Part shown: one piece after another, positions 18,117 to 27,195 of the stretch | Layout of the letters: each line of letters opens with the position of its first letter | Position numbering within the stretch: position 1 is the first letter of the stretch | Translations under genes and position numbers: made by a program | Assembly (NCBI RefSeq): GCF_022662175.1 | Contig: NZ_JAKMCR010000001.1 | Location: forward strand, 124,001-188,000 | Length of the DNA: 64,000 nucleotides | Source: Aestuariivivens marinum | Lineage (GTDB): Bacteria; Bacteroidota; Bacteroidia; Flavobacteriales; Flavobacteriaceae | Direction: 5' to 3' | Notes under the pieces: model-generated | Database searches by the model: none | What the model saw: only the letters and a program-made list of their open reading frames with translations | Told to the model about the DNA's origin: nothing

Positions 18117-20600
18117 CTATTTCTTCTTAGCAGTACGCTTAGTCACCTTTTTCTTTGGCACATTAGCTTCAATTAATGTTTTAGCTTCATCTAGAGTCAT
18201 GTCTGTTACATCTACAGTTTTGGCCAACTCTACTTTAGTCTTGCCTTTTATTACATGATGTCTTCCCCAACGTGCTTTCTCAACACGAATGCCTTCAGCC
18301 TCCCAGTGATGAACTAATTTATCCTTTTCCTTTTGAACTTTATCTTCAATCAATTCAACAATATCACTATCGGAAAGATTATCCCAATCATATTTTTTAT
18401 TGACATTAATAAACATATTATTCCATTTGATGAATGGTCCAAAACGACCTTTCCCTTTTTGGACAGGCAACCCTTGATACATATATATAGGAGCATCTGC
18501 TTTTTTCTTTTCGTCTATAAGTGCAATAGCTTCATCAAGCTCAACACTTAATGGATCGGTCCCATTAGGTAAGGAAACAAATGATTTACCATATCTTACA
18601 TAAGGCCCAAAACGACCATTATTAACTTCAACTTCCTCACCTTTATAAGCACCGAGGTGTTTTGGCAACTTAAACAAGTCCATAGCCTCCTCAAAGGTGA
18701 TGTTATTTAATTGTTGATCTGGGCTTAGGCTAGCAAACAACGGTTTATCTTCATCGTCAACCGTTCCTATTTGTACCATAGGCCCAAACTTACCCAAACG
18801 CACACTAACTTGTCTACCCGACTTTGGATCGGTTCCTAAAATACGTTCACCAGATTCGCGGTCGGCATTTTCCTTAACATCTTCTACTTGAGGGTGAAAG
18901 TCCTTATAGAACATCTTCATCATTTTGGTCCAGTCTTCCTTTCCTTCAGCAATATTATCAAAATCCGATTCTACCTTAGCTGTAAAATTATAATCTAAAA
19001 TATGTTCAAAATGGTTTACCAAAAAGTCGGTCACTATCATACCAATATCTGTTGGTACCAACTTACCTTTATCTGAACCTACTTTTTCCGTTAAGGATTT
19101 AGCTTTGATTGCCCCTGCCCTTAAGGTAAGTTGGGTATACTTGCGGTCTTCACCATCCACAGAACCTTTCTCTACATAATTTCTATTTTGGATTGTAGAG
19201 ATGGTTGGTGCATAAGTTGAAGGTCTACCTATTCCCAGTTCCTCCAATTTTTTAACCAAAGACGCTTCGGTATAGCGTGCTGGAGGACGCGTATAGCGTT
19301 CGGTTGCTGTTATGTAATTATTGAACAGTGACTCGTTTACCTTAAGCATAGGCAACATACCTTCCTGCTCTTCAACTTCATCATCAGTACCTTCTAAATA
19401 CACCTTTAAAAATCCATCAAACTGAATCACCTCTCCATTGGCGCTAAATGTTTCATTGTGTGTGGAAGCCTCTATTTTTACATTGGTACGCTCCAATTGC
19501 GCATCGCTCATTTGAGATGCTATAGCACGCTTCCATATTAAATCGTATAACCTGGCCTGGTCCCTATCAACATCAATTGAAGACAAGGAAAAATCGGTTG
19601 GACGTATAGCTTCGTGGGCATCTTGTGCTCCTTTAGTTTTACCAGTGTAATTTCTTGGCTTACTATAATTGGCACCGTATGTTTGCTCAATTTCTTTTTG
19701 TGCACCCTGTCTGGCTTCATCAGATAAGTTAACACTATCGGTTCTCATATAAGTAATCAATCCCGCTTCGTACAAACGCTGTGCCATGGTCATGGTTTTG
19801 CTTACTGAAAAATACAGTTTCCTTGAAGCTTCCTGTTGCAAGGTAGATGTTGTAAACGGTGCTGCAGGCGATTTTTTAGCTGGTTTTTTTTCTAAATCGG
19901 CCACTTTAAAATTAGCTGAAGCATTCTGTTCCAAAAACGTTTGAGCTTCTTCTTTGGTCGCAAAGTTTTTAGGTAGTTTTGCCCTGAAGGTTTGTCCGTC
20001 TGCATTGGAGAATTCCGCATCAATTCTATAGGAAGCTTGCGGATTAAACTCTTGTATTTCACGTTCCCGCTCAACAATCAATCGTACTGATACCGACTGT
20101 ACACGACCTGCAGACAGCCCTCCTTTAACCTTGCGCCATAAAACCGGAGATAATTCATAACCTACAATCCTATCCAACACACGACGTGCTTGCTGGGCAT
20201 CGACCAAATCGTAATCTATACCACGCGGATTCTCAATAGCCTTTTGAATGGCCGACTTTGTAATCTCATGAAAAACTATACGTTTTGTCTTTTCTTTATC
20301 GAGTTTTAAAGTTTCTGCCAAATGCCAAGCTATAGCTTCTCCTTCACGATCTTCATCACTGGCCAACCAAATGGTATCGGCTTTTTGAGCAAGCTCCTTT
20401 AGTTTTTTCACAACCGCTCTTTTGTCTTTGGAAACTTCATATTTAGGTTTAAAATCGCCGTCAACATCAACGCCTAGTTCTTTTGAGGGCAGATCGGAAA
20501 TATGCCCAAAACTAGATTCAACTTTAAAATCCTTTCCTAAAAATTTCTCTATTGTCTTTGCTTTTGCAGGTGACTCAACGATTACTAAATTCTTTGCCAT
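18117..20600 (-). CDS. topA: DNA topoisomerase I
   Basis: An 827-residue type IA topoisomerase that relaxes negatively supercoiled DNA. The TOPRIM domain is at the N-terminus (NLVIVESPAKAKTIEKFLG; acidic triad in SDEDREGEAIAWH, 81-93). The catalytic tyrosine is Y284 (GLITYMRTDSVNLS). The C-terminal quarter has repeated modules (RQVSVRLGKFGPMVQIG, NGRFGPYVRYGKSFVSLP, KGRFGPFIKWNNMFINV) instead of the four-cysteine zinc ribbons of the E. coli enzyme, and it ends in a lysine-rich tail. A TACATTTG -7 element lies 18 bp upstream of the start. Confidence 0.97.
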   Translation of the reverse strand: MAKNLVIVESPAKAKTIEKFLGKDFKVESSFGHISDLPSKELGVDVDGDFKPKYEVSKDKRAVVKKLKELAQKADTIWLASDEDREGEAIAWHLAETLKLDKEKTKRIVFHEITKSAIQKAIENPRGIDYDLVDAQQARRVLDRIVGYELSPVLWRKVKGGLSAGRVQSVSVRLIVEREREIQEFNPQASYRIDAEFSNADGQTFRAKLPKNFATKEEAQTFLEQNASANFKVADLEKKPAKKSPAAPFTTSTLQQEASRKLYFSVSKTMTMAQRLYEAGLITYMRTDSVNLSDEARQGAQKEIEQTYGANYSKPRNYTGKTKGAQDAHEAIRPTDFSLSSIDVDRDQARLYDLIWKRAIASQMSDAQLERTNVKIEASTHNETFSANGEVIQFDGFLKVYLEGTDDEVEEQEGMLPMLKVNESLFNNYITATERYTRPPARYTEASLVKKLEELGIGRPSTYAPTISTIQNRNYVEKGSVDGEDRKYTQLTLRAGAIKAKSLTEKVGSDKGKLVPTDIGMIVTDFLVNHFEHILDYNFTAKVESDFDNIAEGKEDWTKMMKMFYKDFHPQVEDVKENADRESGERILGTDPKSGRQVSVRLGKFGPMVQIGTVDDEDKPLFASLSPDQQLNNITFEEAMDLFKLPKHLGAYKGEEVEVNNGRFGPYVRYGKSFVSLPNGTDPLSVELDEAIALIDEKKKADAPIYMYQGLPVQKGKGRFGPFIKWNNMFINVNKKYDWDNLSDSDIVELIEDKVQKEKDKLVHHWEAEGIRVEKARWGRHHVIKGKTKVELAKTVDVTDMTLDEAKTLIEANVPKKKVTKRTAKKK

Positions 20601-20617
20601 ACTCGATTTTTAGGCTA

Positions 20618-20625
20618 CAAATGTA
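20618..20625 (-). promoter_or_regulatory. -7 element of the topA promoter
   Basis: TACATTTG on the minus strand is an exact TAnnTTTG match 18 bp before the topA start. I see no clear TTG at the expected -33 position. Confidence 0.45.
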
Positions 20626-20680
20626 TGTGAAAATTTTTTTATGCACCTAATTTCAGATGCATTGCTACTAATTTTACAAT

Positions 20681-20726
20681 AAAAAAAGCACTGGGTTTTA
20701 TAGATAAACACAGTACTTTTAAAAAA
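20681..20726 (-). terminator. Terminator of the two-gene membrane protein operon
   Basis: On the minus strand AAAAGTACTGTGTTTAT pairs with ATAAAACCCAGTGCTTTT (one G-U and one mismatch), followed by TTTTTTTATTG. It lies 13 bp past the stop codon of the 20739-21506 gene. Confidence 0.75.
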
Positions 20727-20738
20727 TTTCAAAACGAT

Positions 20739-21506
20739 TTATTCTGAAGTGTCTCCAATAGAGTTTATTTCATCAGCCTCTTCAAAACCTATGGATTCTT
20801 TATAAATAAAATACATTGGTAAATATGCAAAAGAAGCTGTTACAAAAACTCCTATAAAGCACATTATAATACCAACCAATTGCGCCAATATTGAAGAAAC
20901 AAATAAAAGCCCAAAAGTTAACAGCCATTTTTTATTCCCTAATTTAAAACCAATTTTCACAATTTCGGAAGCAGAAATATCAGGATTAAACGCATAAACC
21001 ACATTTATTAACGCTATGGGAACCATCGCATAAAAAATAGGCAACACACATAGAAGCAAGGCCACTAAACTAATTCCAAAGGTCATAGCCGCTAATTTTA
21101 TGGTCTTACCCAAATAAGGTCTTTTGAAAAAATAAAAATAATCATCTGAGCCCGCTTCATTTAAGTCCTTAATTTTACATATTCTATAAAAAGCAGATTT
21201 TAACCCAAACCCAATTATCATAGCAAAAAAAGCAAATACAAACATAAATATGTAAAAGGGAACAAGAATGGCAAGATTTTGTTCTTGCCCTTGCTGCAAT
21301 AACTCATTATCAAATAAACCCATAGCTATTAAAGGCAAATACATGATTATGTAAAAAGGGAGCATTAATACTAAGGTCAACAACAACATAACTAACCCCT
21401 GTAACCATACCTTTTTAAACAGCTCGATTGACTTATTGAAAATATCACCAAAATCTAAGGCTTTGGCATTTTCAATTTTTCCTAAAATAGCATTGATTGT
21501 TTCCAT
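20739..21506 (-). CDS. Multi-pass membrane protein, paralogue of its upstream neighbour
   Basis: A 255-residue integral membrane protein with about five to six hydrophobic segments (roughly 33-60, 75-105, 135-165, 200-235). The N-terminus (KIENAKALDFGDIFNKSIELFKKVWLQG) and C-terminus (YLPMYFIYKESIGFEEADEINSIGDTSE) are closely similar to the protein encoded just upstream, so the two arose by tandem duplication. Homologues in Flavobacteriaceae are often called beta-carotene monooxygenase in databases, for which I see no support: there are no iron-binding histidines. Function unknown. Confidence 0.7.
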   Translation of the reverse strand: METINAILGKIENAKALDFGDIFNKSIELFKKVWLQGLVMLLLTLVLMLPFYIIMYLPLIAMGLFDNELLQQGQEQNLAILVPFYIFMFVFAFFAMIIGFGLKSAFYRICKIKDLNEAGSDDYFYFFKRPYLGKTIKLAAMTFGISLVALLLCVLPIFYAMVPIALINVVYAFNPDISASEIVKIGFKLGNKKWLLTFGLLFVSSILAQLVGIIMCFIGVFVTASFAYLPMYFIYKESIGFEEADEINSIGDTSE

Positions 21507-21523
21507 ATAATATTTGTATTGAA

Positions 21524-22294
21524 TTAATAATCTGAATCGTCCCTAACCCCTATTTGGTCTATTTCACTAGCACCATCAAACCCCACTATATCTTTGTAAA
21601 TAAAAAACACAGGCAAGTAAACAATAGACATGGTAAACAGCAAACCAATAACACACCCTAATATCCCAAGCATAGCCAATATCCCGGTTACGAACATGGT
21701 TCCAAATGTGATCAACCATTTTTTGTTACCAATTCTAAAGCTAGCTTTCACCACTTCCATTTCTGTTAAATGTGGATTGTTGGCAAAAACGATCGCAAAA
21801 TAAGATAAAGGAACAAACACATATAGATAGGGAATAATGAACATTAATTGCGCTAATGTGCCTATTCCAGTATAAATTATACCTAACATCAATAGCCTGG
21901 AACTGTACTCTTTCTTAAAAAAATAAAAATAATCCTCTGTAATATTTTCCTTTAAATATACCTGTTTACAGATACGATAAAAAGAAGACAGCAGCGCCAA
22001 GGTTAAAGTACTCACTAAAATACCTTGGGGTATATTGTAAATAATGTTTGAAAAATAAAAATCGTAGTATGAATTTAAGTTAAATCCTTCTAAAAAAGGG
22101 TTTCCTTGCACCCCCAAGCCTATAAATGAAAACAGTAGGCCTACAACAAATCCACAGGCCATCAAAATCAAAATAACCAAAAAGCCCTTAAGCCATACTT
22201 TTTTGAAAAAATCTATTGAATTGGATATAATATCGCCAAAATCTAAGGCCTTTGCATTATTAATTTTGTTGGTTAGTGACTCAAGTGTATCCAT
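21524..22294 (-). CDS. Multi-pass membrane protein, first of a tandem pair
   Basis: A 256-residue protein with several transmembrane segments. It shares the N-terminal block (INNAKALDFGDIISNSIDFFKKVWLKG), the central (Y/F)RICK..(L)..DYFYFFKK motif, the NPHLTEMEVVKASFRIGNKKWLITFG stretch and the C-terminal YKDIVGFDGASEIDQIG with the downstream gene, 17 bp away. The soluble N- and C-terminal segments are the best conserved parts and are likely cytoplasmic. No enzymatic motif is visible and no function is known to me. Confidence 0.7.
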   Translation of the reverse strand: MDTLESLTNKINNAKALDFGDIISNSIDFFKKVWLKGFLVILILMACGFVVGLLFSFIGLGVQGNPFLEGFNLNSYYDFYFSNIIYNIPQGILVSTLTLALLSSFYRICKQVYLKENITEDYFYFFKKEYSSRLLMLGIIYTGIGTLAQLMFIIPYLYVFVPLSYFAIVFANNPHLTEMEVVKASFRIGNKKWLITFGTMFVTGILAMLGILGCVIGLLFTMSIVYLPVFFIYKDIVGFDGASEIDQIGVRDDSDY

Positions 22295-22327
22295 ATATTT
22301 TAGCTTTCATTTGATTTAGTTTGTGGT

Positions 22328-22371
22328 TAAAGATAAACATTCTCTATAAAAAATCCTGCTTAAGCAGGATT
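22328..22371 (-). promoter_or_regulatory. -7 element with an adjacent perfect 20-bp palindrome
   Basis: On the minus strand TATCTTTA (22335-22328) is a near match to TAnnTTTG, about 34 bp before the membrane protein gene at 22294. A perfect palindrome, AATCCTGCTTAAGCAGGATT, occupies 22352-22371 where the -33 element would be, and is followed on the minus strand by a short T-run. It may be an operator for this promoter, or a terminator for transcripts entering from upstream; no minus-strand gene lies upstream. The remaining part of the 22295-22673 gap contains only the miaB promoter and AT-rich sequence. Confidence 0.45.
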
Positions 22372-22583
22372 CTTATAAAATGTTATTACAATAAAAAAAG
22401 TTCTTATTAGTAGTTCATCGTTTTCCAAACATTTTTATCAATAAATTGTTTTTCAGCAATTATATACAAACTGTTTTAGTTTCATAGTTCGACATTATCT
22501 TAGTTTTAAGATACTTCCACGATAAAATACTTATGTTAAAGGGTTCATTTTTTTACAAACACATTAAAATTTAAAACTGCCAC

Positions 22584-22616
22584 TTTGTCACAAAACACAA
22601 ATTAATTGTATCTTTG
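22584..22616 (+). promoter_or_regulatory. Promoter of miaB
   Basis: TTTG at 22584-22587 and TATCTTTG at 22609-22616 (an exact -7 match) are separated by 21 bp. The miaB start codon lies 58 bp downstream. The leader between them contains two CAGCTG palindromes. Confidence 0.6.
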
Positions 22617-22673
22617 CAGCTGCCTTACAGCTGACGGGCACGAATATTGACCACTATGGTTAACTCAAGTTTT

Positions 22674-24119
22674 ATGGAAAAAATAATTGACGAAAACAAA
22701 CAAGGTGAATCGCTAATTTTAGAGCAAAAGGAAGGCAACACCCGTAAACTTTTTATTGAAAGCTATGGATGTCAAATGAATTTTAGTGATAGTGAAATTG
22801 TAGCTTCTATATTAGCAAAAGAAGGCTATAATACCACACAGCAGTTAGAGGATGCCGATTTGGTTTTAGTAAACACCTGCTCTATTCGTGATAAGGCGGA
22901 GCAAACTGTTCGCAAACGTCTCGAAAAATACAACGCCATAAAAAAAATAAATCCAACCATGAAAGTGGGTGTATTGGGTTGCATGGCAGAACGCCTAAAG
23001 AATAAGTTCTTAGAAGAAGAAAAAATCGTAGACCTTGTGGTTGGTCCAGATGCCTATAAAGATTTACCCAATCTGCTTAGCGAAGTTAATGAAGGTCGAG
23101 ATGCCATTAACGTTATCCTTTCTAAAGAAGAAACCTATGGCGATATTTCACCCGTTCGTCTTGACAGTAATGGCGTTACTGCTTTTGTCTCCATTACCCG
23201 TGGTTGTGACAACATGTGCACCTTCTGTGTGGTGCCGTTTACAAGAGGGCGTGAGCGTAGTAGAGATCCACAAAGTATTTTGGAAGAAGTGAATGATCTT
23301 TGGAGTAAAGGATACAAGGAAGTGACCCTTTTGGGGCAAAACGTAGATAGCTATCTATGGTATGGGGGCGGACTGAAAAAAGATTTTGACAAAGCCAGTG
23401 AGTTACAAAAAGCCACCGCAACCAATTTTGCAAAACTGTTAGAGCTGTGTGCAGAAGCACAACCTAAAATGCGTATTCGTTTTTCAACATCGAACCCTCA
23501 GGATATGACTATGGACGTTATTGAAACCATGGTTAAATATAACAACATTTGTAACTATATCCATTTACCGGTTCAAAGTGGTAGCAACCGAATTTTAAAG
23601 GCCATGAACAGGCAACATACTAGGGAGGAATATTTTGAATTGATAGACAACATAAAACGTCTTATCCCAGACTGTGCCATTAGTCAGGATATGATTTCCG
23701 GGTTCCCAACCGAAACCGAAGAAGACCATCAAGACACCTTGAGTTTAATGGAGCATGTTAAATACGACTTCGGATTTATGTTTGCCTATTCAGAACGTCC
23801 GGGAACATTGGCAGAGCGCAAAATGGAAGACGATGTACCAGAAGACACCAAAAAACGTCGCTTAAACGAAATCATCCAATTACAACAAAAACATGGACTT
23901 TACAGAACGCAACAACATCTAGGCAAGGTTGAAGAAGTCCTGATTGAGAAGTCCTCTAAAAAATCGGATGCCCATTGGTCGGGTCGCAACAGTCAAAACA
24001 CCGTTGTTGTATTCCCAAAAGAAAACTATAAAGTAGGGGATTTTGTAAATGTAAAAATAACTGATTGTACCAGTGCAACACTTATAGGTGAGGCTTTGGG
24101 ATATTCAATTAATAATTAA
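22674..24119 (+). CDS. miaB: tRNA-2-methylthio-N6-dimethylallyladenosine synthase MiaB
   Basis: A 481-residue radical-SAM methylthiotransferase that converts i6A37 to ms2i6A37 in tRNAs reading UNN codons. The N-terminal UPF0004 domain starts at [17 protein letters not shown] and holds three cysteines for the auxiliary cluster (also [16 protein letters not shown]). The radical-SAM cysteines are in [14 protein letters not shown], with the conserved TRGRERSR after it. A TRAM domain closes the protein. I chose the ATG at 22674 ([14 protein letters not shown]), the usual start, rather than 22647. The sigma-54 activator follows 89 bp downstream. Confidence 0.96.
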   Translation: MEKIIDENKQGESLILEQKEGNTRKLFIESYGCQMNFSDSEIVASILAKEGYNTTQQLEDADLVLVNTCSIRDKAEQTVRKRLEKYNAIKKINPTMKVGVLGCMAERLKNKFLEEEKIVDLVVGPDAYKDLPNLLSEVNEGRDAINVILSKEETYGDISPVRLDSNGVTAFVSITRGCDNMCTFCVVPFTRGRERSRDPQSILEEVNDLWSKGYKEVTLLGQNVDSYLWYGGGLKKDFDKASELQKATATNFAKLLELCAEAQPKMRIRFSTSNPQDMTMDVIETMVKYNNICNYIHLPVQSGSNRILKAMNRQHTREEYFELIDNIKRLIPDCAISQDMISGFPTETEEDHQDTLSLMEHVKYDFGFMFAYSERPGTLAERKMEDDVPEDTKKRRLNEIIQLQQKHGLYRTQQHLGKVEEVLIEKSSKKSDAHWSGRNSQNTVVVFPKENYKVGDFVNVKITDCTSATLIGEALGYSINN

Positions 24120-24208
24120 AAAACTAGGAACACTAAGATTCCCGAAGTGTTCATTAAAACATTGAGCCTAAGCATTTCGAGAGTCTCTATGTCCAAAACA
24201 AAAATTAC

Positions 24209-25477
24209 ATGGAATCTGTTCAAACTATAAAACAACGTTTCGGAATTATTGGCAATACAGCCGCCTTAAATCGTGCCATTGAAAAAGCGATACAGGTAGC
24301 GCCAACCGATATTTCTGTATTGGTTACCGGCGAAAGTGGGGTTGGCAAGGAGAGTATTCCAAAAATAATTCACCAACTCTCCCATAGAAAGCACAACAAG
24401 TATATTGCTGTGAACTGTGGAGCCATTCCTGAAGGCACCATAGATAGTGAATTGTTCGGACACGAAAAGGGTGCCTTTACAGGCGCTACTCAAACCAGGC
24501 AAGGTTATTTTGAAGTAGCCGATGGCGGCACCATATTTTTAGATGAAGTTGGCGAATTACCTTTAACCACCCAAGTGCGTTTGTTACGTGTTTTGGAAAA
24601 TGGGGAATTTATCAAAGTAGGTTCCAGCAAAGTGCAAAAAACCAATGTTCGTATTGTAGCGGCTACCAACGTAAATATGTTTGAAGCCATAGAAAAAGAA
24701 AAGTTTAGGGAAGATTTATTTTATAGGTTGAGCACTGTAGACATCCACTTACCACCGCTTCGGGAACGCCAAGACGATATCCATTTATTATTTAGAAAAT
24801 TCGCCAGCGACTTTGCCTTAAAATACAAAATGCCAACGGTAAAACTTACTGATAATGCCATACAAGTACTGTTGAAACACCGATGGAGCGGTAATATTCG
24901 TCAGTTACGCAACATTGCAGAACAGCTATCGGTTTTAGAGCAAAACAGAACCATTACAGCTGAAACTTTACGCAGTTATTTACCAGCTACAGCCAACACA
25001 AATTTACCTGCCGTAATAAAAACATCTAAGTCTGAAAGCGATTTTAGTAGTGAACGTGAAATCCTGTACAAGGTCCTTTTCGATATGAAAAGTGACCTGA
25101 ACGATTTAAAAAAGCTCACCATGGAACTCATGAAATCGGGAAATGTTAAGGATGTTGAAAAAGACCATGAGGGCTTAATTCAAAAAATTTATGGTAACGA
25201 CGACTTTGAAGAGGAAGCACTTGAAGCTACTGAAGACACAGCCGAATTATTATCGATTCCTGAACACAGTACCAATATAGAAGAGACTTCAAACACAGAT
25301 AAGTATCATTTTGCTGAAGAGATTGAAGAAGAGGAAACGCTGTCGTTACAGGACAAAGAATTGGAATTAATAAAAAAATCGCTTGAACGTCATAACGGAA
25401 AACGTAAATTAGCAGCAGCTGAATTAGGGATTAGCGAACGTACTTTATATAGAAAGATTAAACAATACGACCTTTAA
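24209..25477 (+). CDS. PspF-like sigma-54-dependent transcriptional activator without a sensory domain
   Basis: A 422-residue bacterial enhancer-binding protein. The AAA+ domain begins almost at the N-terminus: Walker A GESGVGKE (41-48), the sigma-54 contact loop GAFTGA (88-93), Walker B GGTIFLDEVGEL and the arginine fingers in FREDLFYRL. A long acidic, low-complexity linker (about 270-375) is followed by a Fis-type helix-turn-helix (LAAAELGISERTLYRKIKQYDL). There is no receiver, PAS or GAF domain, so control must come from a partner protein or from expression. A candidate sigma-54 promoter lies 2.2 kb downstream, before groES. Confidence 0.93.
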   Translation: MESVQTIKQRFGIIGNTAALNRAIEKAIQVAPTDISVLVTGESGVGKESIPKIIHQLSHRKHNKYIAVNCGAIPEGTIDSELFGHEKGAFTGATQTRQGYFEVADGGTIFLDEVGELPLTTQVRLLRVLENGEFIKVGSSKVQKTNVRIVAATNVNMFEAIEKEKFREDLFYRLSTVDIHLPPLRERQDDIHLLFRKFASDFALKYKMPTVKLTDNAIQVLLKHRWSGNIRQLRNIAEQLSVLEQNRTITAETLRSYLPATANTNLPAVIKTSKSESDFSSEREILYKVLFDMKSDLNDLKKLTMELMKSGNVKDVEKDHEGLIQKIYGNDDFEEEALEATEDTAELLSIPEHSTNIEETSNTDKYHFAEEIEEEETLSLQDKELELIKKSLERHNGKRKLAAAELGISERTLYRKIKQYDL

Positions 25478-25546
25478 ACAAATTCGCAGTTTCCAATAGT
25501 ACTAGTAACTAATCATAATTGAAGCTAACAAAGCATAAATTAAAAC

Positions 25547-26053
25547 ATGAAACTATTAAAATACATTCTTTTACCTTTAATTATTATTACTTCTTTTGGT
25601 TGTAAAGTGCAATATGGTTTCACACAACCCAGTTCTATAGATGCTGAAACGTTTCAAGTAAATCGATTTGAAAACACATCCCTTTTGTTTGAGCCTGGCT
25701 TAGACCTTCTGTTTCAAAACACATTGCAAGACTTAATACAAGATCAAACCAACTATAAATTAGAAACAACTAATGCCGATTTGATTTTTGAGGGAGAAAT
25801 TACAGATTATAGAATATCACCCACTACAGCGACCTCGGACAATAGAGCTGCCCAAAACAGATTGACCATAAGTGTAAAAGTTAGATTCTACAATAGAAAC
25901 AACGAAGAGGATGATCTGGAACAAACATTTTCTTTCTTTTACGACTATCCCGGAGGGGCACAACTCATTGGAGCACAAAAAACAACAGCCCATGAAGAGA
26001 TTTTTGATAGAATAACGCAAGATATTATTAATGCTACATTGGCAAGATGGTAG
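25547..26053 (+). CDS. lptE: LPS-assembly lipoprotein LptE
   Basis: A 168-residue outer-membrane lipoprotein with signal peptide and lipobox ending at C19 (TSFGCKVQYGF). The body matches the Bacteroidota LptE family (DLLFQNTLQDLIQDQTNYKL; DLIFEGEITDYRISP; RLTISVKVRFYN; QTFSFFYDYP). LptE plugs and chaperones the LptD barrel that inserts lipopolysaccharide into the outer leaflet. It lies 70 bp after the sigma-54 activator and is probably co-transcribed with it; lptD is not in the window. Confidence 0.88.
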   Translation: MKLLKYILLPLIIITSFGCKVQYGFTQPSSIDAETFQVNRFENTSLLFEPGLDLLFQNTLQDLIQDQTNYKLETTNADLIFEGEITDYRISPTTATSDNRAAQNRLTISVKVRFYNRNNEEDDLEQTFSFFYDYPGGAQLIGAQKTTAHEEIFDRITQDIINATLARW

Positions 26054-26074
26054 CTTCGACAGCACTTATACTTG

Positions 26075-26182
26075 CTTCGAAAAGCTCAGCACAAGTCACT
26101 AAGTGTGACATCTCAGCTGCCAATTTTTATTATTTAAAGAACACTTTTGTTGGTTGAGGTGTCATACTGAGCGCAGTCGAAG
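26075..26182. repeat. Imperfect inverted repeat of a dispersed intergenic element
   Basis: The left arm (26075-26115) reads CTTCGA..AGCTCAG..TGTGACATCTCA; the right arm (26155-26182) is TGAGGTGTCATACTGAGCGC followed by AGTCGAAG, its approximate reverse complement. Related fragments (TTTCGATAAGCTCAAC) occur at about 10597-10612 and 29730-29745. Such short repeats are spread through intergenic regions of many Flavobacteriaceae. No gene lies within this copy. Confidence 0.6.
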
Positions 26183-26242
26183 TACTCTCGAAACCACTAA
26201 AAAATAAAAAAACATATATTTGCTTTAGCTTAAACCAAACCA

Positions 26243-27193
26243 TTGAACACCCTCGATTTCACATATTTATTGCAGAATCCACAGGCTATGACCCACCAGC
26301 AGATCGAGGACATAAAATCGATTATTGATGACTTTCCCTATATGCAATCGGCTCGAGCAGTATATCTAAAAGGATTGAAGGATCAAAGTAGTTTAAATTA
26401 TAACCAAGAACTAAAAACGACGGCAGCTTACACTACAGACCGTAGTATCTTATTTGATTACATTACTTCAGATGTTTTTATTCAAAATGAAATTTCTCAA
26501 TTCATTAAACAAAATATTGAGCACTTAAAACATATAGAAGTTACTGCCGAAGACATATCGGTAAACAAAAGTGTTGCAATAGACGAGTTACTTAAACAAC
26601 AAATACAAGATACACAAGGTGTTTTAGATCCCACCTTATTTCAACCAAAAGAGACTCTAACCCAACAAACAGTAACTTTTAGTTTGGATGAATCGGAAAT
26701 CATTGAGCCCGTAACCGAAAACACTAAAACGCAGGAAGTATCTGCAGAAACCTTTTTGAGCTTAGGGCAACCTCTACCTTTCGATAAAACTGAAACCCAT
26801 TCCTTTAATGAGTGGTTAAAACTAACGCGATACAAGCCTATAGACCGAACAAAAGACTCAAATGAGCCTGCAATAGAACTTAAACGTGAACTATCTTCCT
26901 TAGAAGATGAAAAAACTAAAAAGTTCAAGCTTATAGACAAGTTCATCACTAATAATCCAAAAATAAAACCAACTTTATCTTCAGTGAACAAAGGTAATTT
27001 GGCAGAAGCCCAAATGATACAACCTGAAGCTCTAATGACAGAGACTTTGGCCCGTATTTATGTTGAACAAAAAAACTATAAAAAGGCCATTCAATCTTAT
27101 AAAATATTAAGTTTGAAATATCCAGAAAAAAGTGGTTTCTTTGCAAACCAAATTAAAGCAGTAGAGCAATTACAAGAACAAAATAATAAATAA
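26243..27193 (+). CDS. Conserved Flavobacteriaceae protein with C-terminal TPR-like segment
   Basis: A 316-residue cytoplasmic protein read from a TTG codon at 26243; this start preserves NTLDFTYLLQNPQAM, which looks like the family's N-terminus, whereas the first internal ATG (26288) would remove it. The N-terminal half has a helical domain (DDFPYMQSARAVYLKGLKDQ, TTDRSILFDYI). The middle is low in complexity, with a SFNEWLKLT motif (about 194-202). The C-terminus has one tetratricopeptide-like repeat (ETLARIYVEQKNYKKAIQSYKILSLKYPEKSGFFANQI). It ends 2 bp before secG. Function is unknown; its neighbours lptE and secG hint at an envelope role. Confidence 0.7.
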   Translation: MNTLDFTYLLQNPQAMTHQQIEDIKSIIDDFPYMQSARAVYLKGLKDQSSLNYNQELKTTAAYTTDRSILFDYITSDVFIQNEISQFIKQNIEHLKHIEVTAEDISVNKSVAIDELLKQQIQDTQGVLDPTLFQPKETLTQQTVTFSLDESEIIEPVTENTKTQEVSAETFLSLGQPLPFDKTETHSFNEWLKLTRYKPIDRTKDSNEPAIELKRELSSLEDEKTKKFKLIDKFITNNPKIKPTLSSVNKGNLAEAQMIQPEALMTETLARIYVEQKNYKKAIQSYKILSLKYPEKSGFFANQIKAVEQLQEQNNK

Positions 27194-27195
27194 TA

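Noticed and set aside
20739-22294. Beta-carotene 15,15'-monooxygenase identity for the membrane paralogues
   Set aside because: No iron-binding histidines or beta-propeller pattern; the proteins are polytopic membrane proteins.
22574-22596. Sigma-54-like signal upstream of miaB (CTGCCACTTTGTCAC, like the groES palindrome)
   Set aside because: No GG/GC pair at sigma-54 spacing follows; instead an exact TAnnTTTG element explains the promoter.
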